Of a stretch of 64,000 bases of DNA, positions 63,801 to 64,000 are shown one piece after another (within the stretch, counting starts at the first letter, position 1; every line of letters begins with the position of its first letter). Position numbers and translations under genes: made by a program. Source of the DNA: Panopea generosa (taxonomy: Eukaryota > Mollusca > Bivalvia > Adapedonta > Hiatellidae); the NCBI GenBank assembly GCA_029582155.1, contig CM055899.1:84042056-84106055 (forward strand), in the 5' to 3' direction. A model generated the notes under the pieces. It did not search any database, was not told where the DNA came from, and saw only the letters and a program-made list of their open reading frames with translations.

Positions 63801-64000
63801 AAATTTCTGAAAGCAAACCAGAGATAAAAAACACATTTTTATATTTAAGACTTATGATATCAATGTAAAGAACCCCCAATATTACCTCATAGTCTTTGAA
63901 CACTTCCATTAGTTTGATTCGTTCCCGGTACTGTTGGTCTAACTTCTTGTTCCTCTTCAGGAACTCAGGTAGTGTACCATCTTCCAGCTGCTTCAACTGC
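42664..64000 (-). CDS. SUDS3: SUDS3/Sds3-like Sin3-HDAC corepressor subunit (partial, 5' end outside window)
   Basis: Eight exons with compatible phases: 64000-63886, 63101-63042, 57981-57852, 55022-54927, 51444-51276, 50467-50383, 50286-50220 and, less surely, 42947-42664; 334 residues in window. Exons 1-3 encode the Sds3 coiled coil ([33 protein letters not shown]). Exon 4 gives the family signature [13 protein letters not shown] and exon 5 LYYDKRW, starting the C-terminal Tudor-like domain. SUDS3 bridges Sin3 and HDAC1/2 in the nucleus and supports deacetylase activity. The intron after exon 4 is AT-AC (U12 type). Exon 7 matches homologues only loosely, and exon 8 ends in a minisatellite, so the true C-terminus may differ. 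BRMS1L is the nearest alternative; the exon 4 signature favours SUDS3. Confidence 0.85.
43129..44887 (+). mobile_element. Non-autonomous element with GGGCC hairpin end and ~160-bp tandem core, copy 1
   Basis: The left end AGGGCCAAGATGGCCCT is self-complementary and is followed by TCGCTCACCTGA; the right end has AGCTCACCTGTGAGCC...CTCAGGTGAGCTA, so the ends are partly inverted to each other. The core is ~160-bp units (CCCCNCCCCCTGGYNGCCATGTTTTTT... AACAAACTTGGTAGAGGGTCACC) in two alternating subtypes. A GACGGACG-rich segment precedes the right end. About 43390-43960 is unrelated and probably a later insertion. No protein is encoded. Confidence 0.8.
45405..46161 (+). mobile_element. Non-autonomous element with AACCAGGTT hairpin and ~150-bp tandem core
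   Basis: Four ~150-bp units (ACTAATTAAAGGGCCATAA..., ACACTTTGTGTAAGTTTG..., AGAATACTCTAGTTATTGAG) followed by a CGCCAACCTGCCCGCC segment and a terminal hairpin AACCAGGTTTT / AAAACCTGGTT at 46132-46161. The left hairpin was not found, so the copy may be truncated. About 44888-45404 before it and 46162-46505 after it hold nothing recognised. Confidence 0.7.
46506..47226 (-). repeat. tRNA-derived SINE (family B), copy 5, split by an insertion
   Basis: The tail complement GGGGTTTAACGCCATTTTCAACACATATCAGG lies at 46506-46540, and the rest of the SINE (ATATGGCATATCCAGTTTTACTGG to the head complement) at about 47016-47226. The ~475 bp between, ending in a long hairpin, is foreign. Confidence 0.7.
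46898..47008. repeat. Long hairpin with 47-bp arms
   Basis: Arms 46898-46944 and 46962-47008 are inverted repeats with three mismatches in 47 bp (TTATGGACTTTTCAG...TGCACCAGAAAA) around a 17-nt loop. It lies in the last intron of the SUDS3-like gene. It could be a foldback MITE or, if transcribed, a small-RNA precursor. Confidence 0.85.
47227..47650 (+). repeat. Dispersed repeat family E, copy 2
   Basis: Matches 41085-41505 from GGATAGGAAACTT to GAGATTT...GTTCATA. It directly abuts the family B SINE at its left. Confidence 0.75.
48066..48590. mobile_element. Unknown ~525-bp insertion in repeat E
   Basis: Inserted between TACT and TACT (AAGTACT at left, TATACT at right), compared with the uninterrupted GTACTTCAAC of copy 1. 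The ends TGTAACATGTACCGAGGT and the complement TATAACGCCCCAGGTGTT are weakly inverted. Could be a TIR element with a 4-bp duplication. Confidence 0.4.
48715..49987 (+). mobile_element. Non-autonomous element with GGGCC hairpin end and ~160-bp tandem core, copy 2
   Basis: Same ends as 43129-44887 (AGAGGGCCAATATGGCCCTATAACGCTCACC and GCTCACCTGTGAGCC...CAGGTGAGCTA) and the same core units (AACAAACTTGGTAGAGGGTCACC). Inserted into repeat family E copy 3. Confidence 0.8.
50968..51247 (-). repeat. tRNA-derived SINE (family A), copy 4
   Basis: Minus-strand head GGATAGCTCTGTCAGTAGTG at the right, the family body (GGTTAACCAGTACTTGG on plus) and the tail complement TTGAATATTTACTGTCATTTTTATG at the left. 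It ends about 28 nt from the exon at 51276-51444. A shorter related fragment lies at about 50510-50600. Confidence 0.8.
51445..51460 (-). promoter_or_regulatory. U12-type branch point and AC 3' splice site
   Basis: On the minus strand CCTTAAC (51460-51454) is an exact U12 branch-point core; the intron ends ...TGTTACCAC at 51445, 10 nt after the branch adenosine. Splicing here gives SPAQINFFL, as expected of SUDS3 family proteins. No conventional acceptor fits the reading phase. Confidence 0.75.
51461..53229. other. AT-rich U12-intron interior
   Basis: No exon, SINE or TIR element was recognised. A short duplicated phrase (CTACCTACCCAATA) occurs near 51940-52000, with a similar one at 52380. 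Confidence 0.45.
53230..54816 (+). mobile_element. Non-autonomous element with ~165-bp tandem core
   Basis: Starts CAAGAAATGTCACTGTTAAG with TCATATGCCCCCCAAA and ends after GGACGGACGCTGCGATTACTATATGCCACCC and AAATTTGGGGGG. Between are about eight units of ~165 bp (GACCTTGACCTTTGAGGTA..., GACACGTCGTCATGTTATG, GCATGACAAAGTTACAGGCC). It lies inside the U12 intron. Frames within are artefacts. Confidence 0.8.
54918..54926 (-). promoter_or_regulatory. U12-type AT-AC 5' splice site
   Basis: Directly after the exon ending ...TCACCAG, the minus-strand intron begins ATATCCTTT, the full consensus of AT-AC introns removed by the minor spliceosome. Confidence 0.8.
55023..57312. other. Intron DNA with a small dispersed repeat pair
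   Basis: Two related segments, 55795-55925 and 57125-57215, share TCTTAAATCTTACTCRTCCTG, TCATGGCRAGC and GGAATTTTCCARCCCTG. A partial family B SINE tail (GTGTTTAACACCGTTTTACAAC) sits near 55606. Nothing else is supported. Confidence 0.5.
57313..57745 (+). repeat. Dispersed repeat family D, copy 2
   Basis: Counterpart of 25655-26125, same orientation. It ends about 100 bp before the exon at 57852-57981. Confidence 0.75.
58162..58352 (+). repeat. Left arm of a ~190-bp inverted repeat
   Basis: GAATGGGGTTTTACGGCATACC...CCTTGATACCTGTAGAACTGCAG is repeated in reverse complement at 59507-59706. Either two copies of one element inserted head to head, or the arms of a foldback element. Confidence 0.75.
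59253..59332 (-). repeat. tRNA-like sequence (SINE head)
   Basis: Minus strand: TGGCCTAGTGGTTAAGGCG with GTTCGATTTCGGTGG (A and B boxes). It lacks a clean acceptor stem, so a SINE relic is likelier than a working tRNA gene. Confidence 0.5.
59507..59706 (-). repeat. Right arm of a ~190-bp inverted repeat
   Basis: Reverse-complement partner of 58162-58352; the spacer of about 1.15 kb holds a tRNA-like SINE head and AT-rich DNA. Confidence 0.75.
59792..60030 (-). repeat. tRNA-derived SINE (family B), copy 6
   Basis: GAGGTTTACTGCCATTTTCAAC at the left, ATATGGCATATCC and a TTTTCCCACATAAAGTTTGTGG body, and the complement of a CTCTGTGGCTGAGTGG head at the right. Confidence 0.75.
60137..62730. mobile_element. 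TA-flanked Tc1/mariner-like non-autonomous element
   Basis: Left end CAGTCTAACCTGCATTAAGC; the complement of the right end is CAGTTTAACCTGTCTTTGCGG. TA dinucleotides flank both ends. Subterminal GGCCACC/GGTGGCTGC motifs recur inside both ends. The element holds no transposase frame and is split by a nested 1.44-kb element, leaving about 1.16 kb of its own sequence. Confidence 0.7.
60374..61811. mobile_element. Nested TIR element (hAT-like ends, 5-bp duplication)
   Basis: 14-bp perfect terminal inverted repeats CAGTGCTCCAAGAA (60374-60387 and 61798-61811) with target duplication AATTT (60369-60373 and 61812-61816). CAGTG ends resemble hAT elements, but a 5-bp duplication is atypical for classical hAT (8 bp). 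Both subterminal regions carry GGGCAAGTA-type motifs. No transposase frame. A family A SINE tail lies near 60700-60750. Confidence 0.8.
62763..62975 (+). repeat. tRNA-derived SINE (family B), copy 7
   Basis: ATGGCCAAGTGGTCTAAGGCG head, GGTGAGAAAGTTTGCCAG and CAGTCTGAGGTCTTCCTCC in the body, and the tail AAAATGGCGTTAAAACCCC. The cleanest copy of the family. Confidence 0.85.
63670..63830 (+). repeat. Dispersed repeat family F, copy 2
   Basis: Counterpart of 38978-39160: CTACATGTA, AACAATGTGAGGATTAGGC, GTTGGTGACCAGTGACATT and AAACAGCTTAAGA. Confidence 0.6.

Overview
This is an animal nuclear genome window, AT-rich and dominated by repeats. The exon-intron genes with GT-AG junctions, AATAAA poly(A) signals, tRNA-derived SINEs, LINE fragments and a Ty3/gypsy element all indicate a eukaryote. 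The repeat families (for example the 'GGGCCA...TGGCCC/CTCACCTGA' elements and SINE tails ending in CAATCAATCAAT) together with a single-exon cGAS-like gene fit a bivalve mollusc best. That assignment is an inference.

Layout. 1-2.0 kb: decayed LINE with a nested insertion. 2.5-7.4 kb: complete young Ty3/gypsy retrotransposon on the minus strand, with 142-bp LTRs and five coding breaks. 8.3-10.75 kb: 80-bp satellite organised as a 400-bp five-monomer higher-order repeat. 11.5-22 kb: two arrays of an 11/22-bp satellite sharing the same ~300-bp leader and bracketing an intact single-exon cGAS/Mab-21-like nucleotidyltransferase gene (12809-14035, minus). 22-30 kb: SINEs, a LINE C-terminal fragment, an AGT microsatellite and a chain of pentanucleotide arrays.

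Three spliced genes could be assembled from splice sites and reading phase. (a) 30983-35344, plus: a secreted 141-aa protein with two CBM14 (peritrophin-A) chitin-binding domains; a 32-bp minisatellite has grown out of its first splice donor. (b) 38032-40136, plus: an unrecognised 125-aa basic membrane protein with TGACGT sites upstream and a SINE inserted 12 nt before its only 3' splice site. (c) 64000-42664, minus, 5' end outside the window: a SUDS3/Sds3-like subunit of the Sin3-HDAC corepressor, with a U12-type AT-AC intron and a proposed last exon that runs into a 25-bp minisatellite.

The introns of (c) hold most of the remaining mobile DNA: three families with ~150-170-bp tandem cores, SINEs, nested TIR elements and a 47-bp-arm hairpin. 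The genes are functionally unrelated (innate immune sensing, chitin matrix, chromatin). What links them is repeat insertion close to exons and splice sites.
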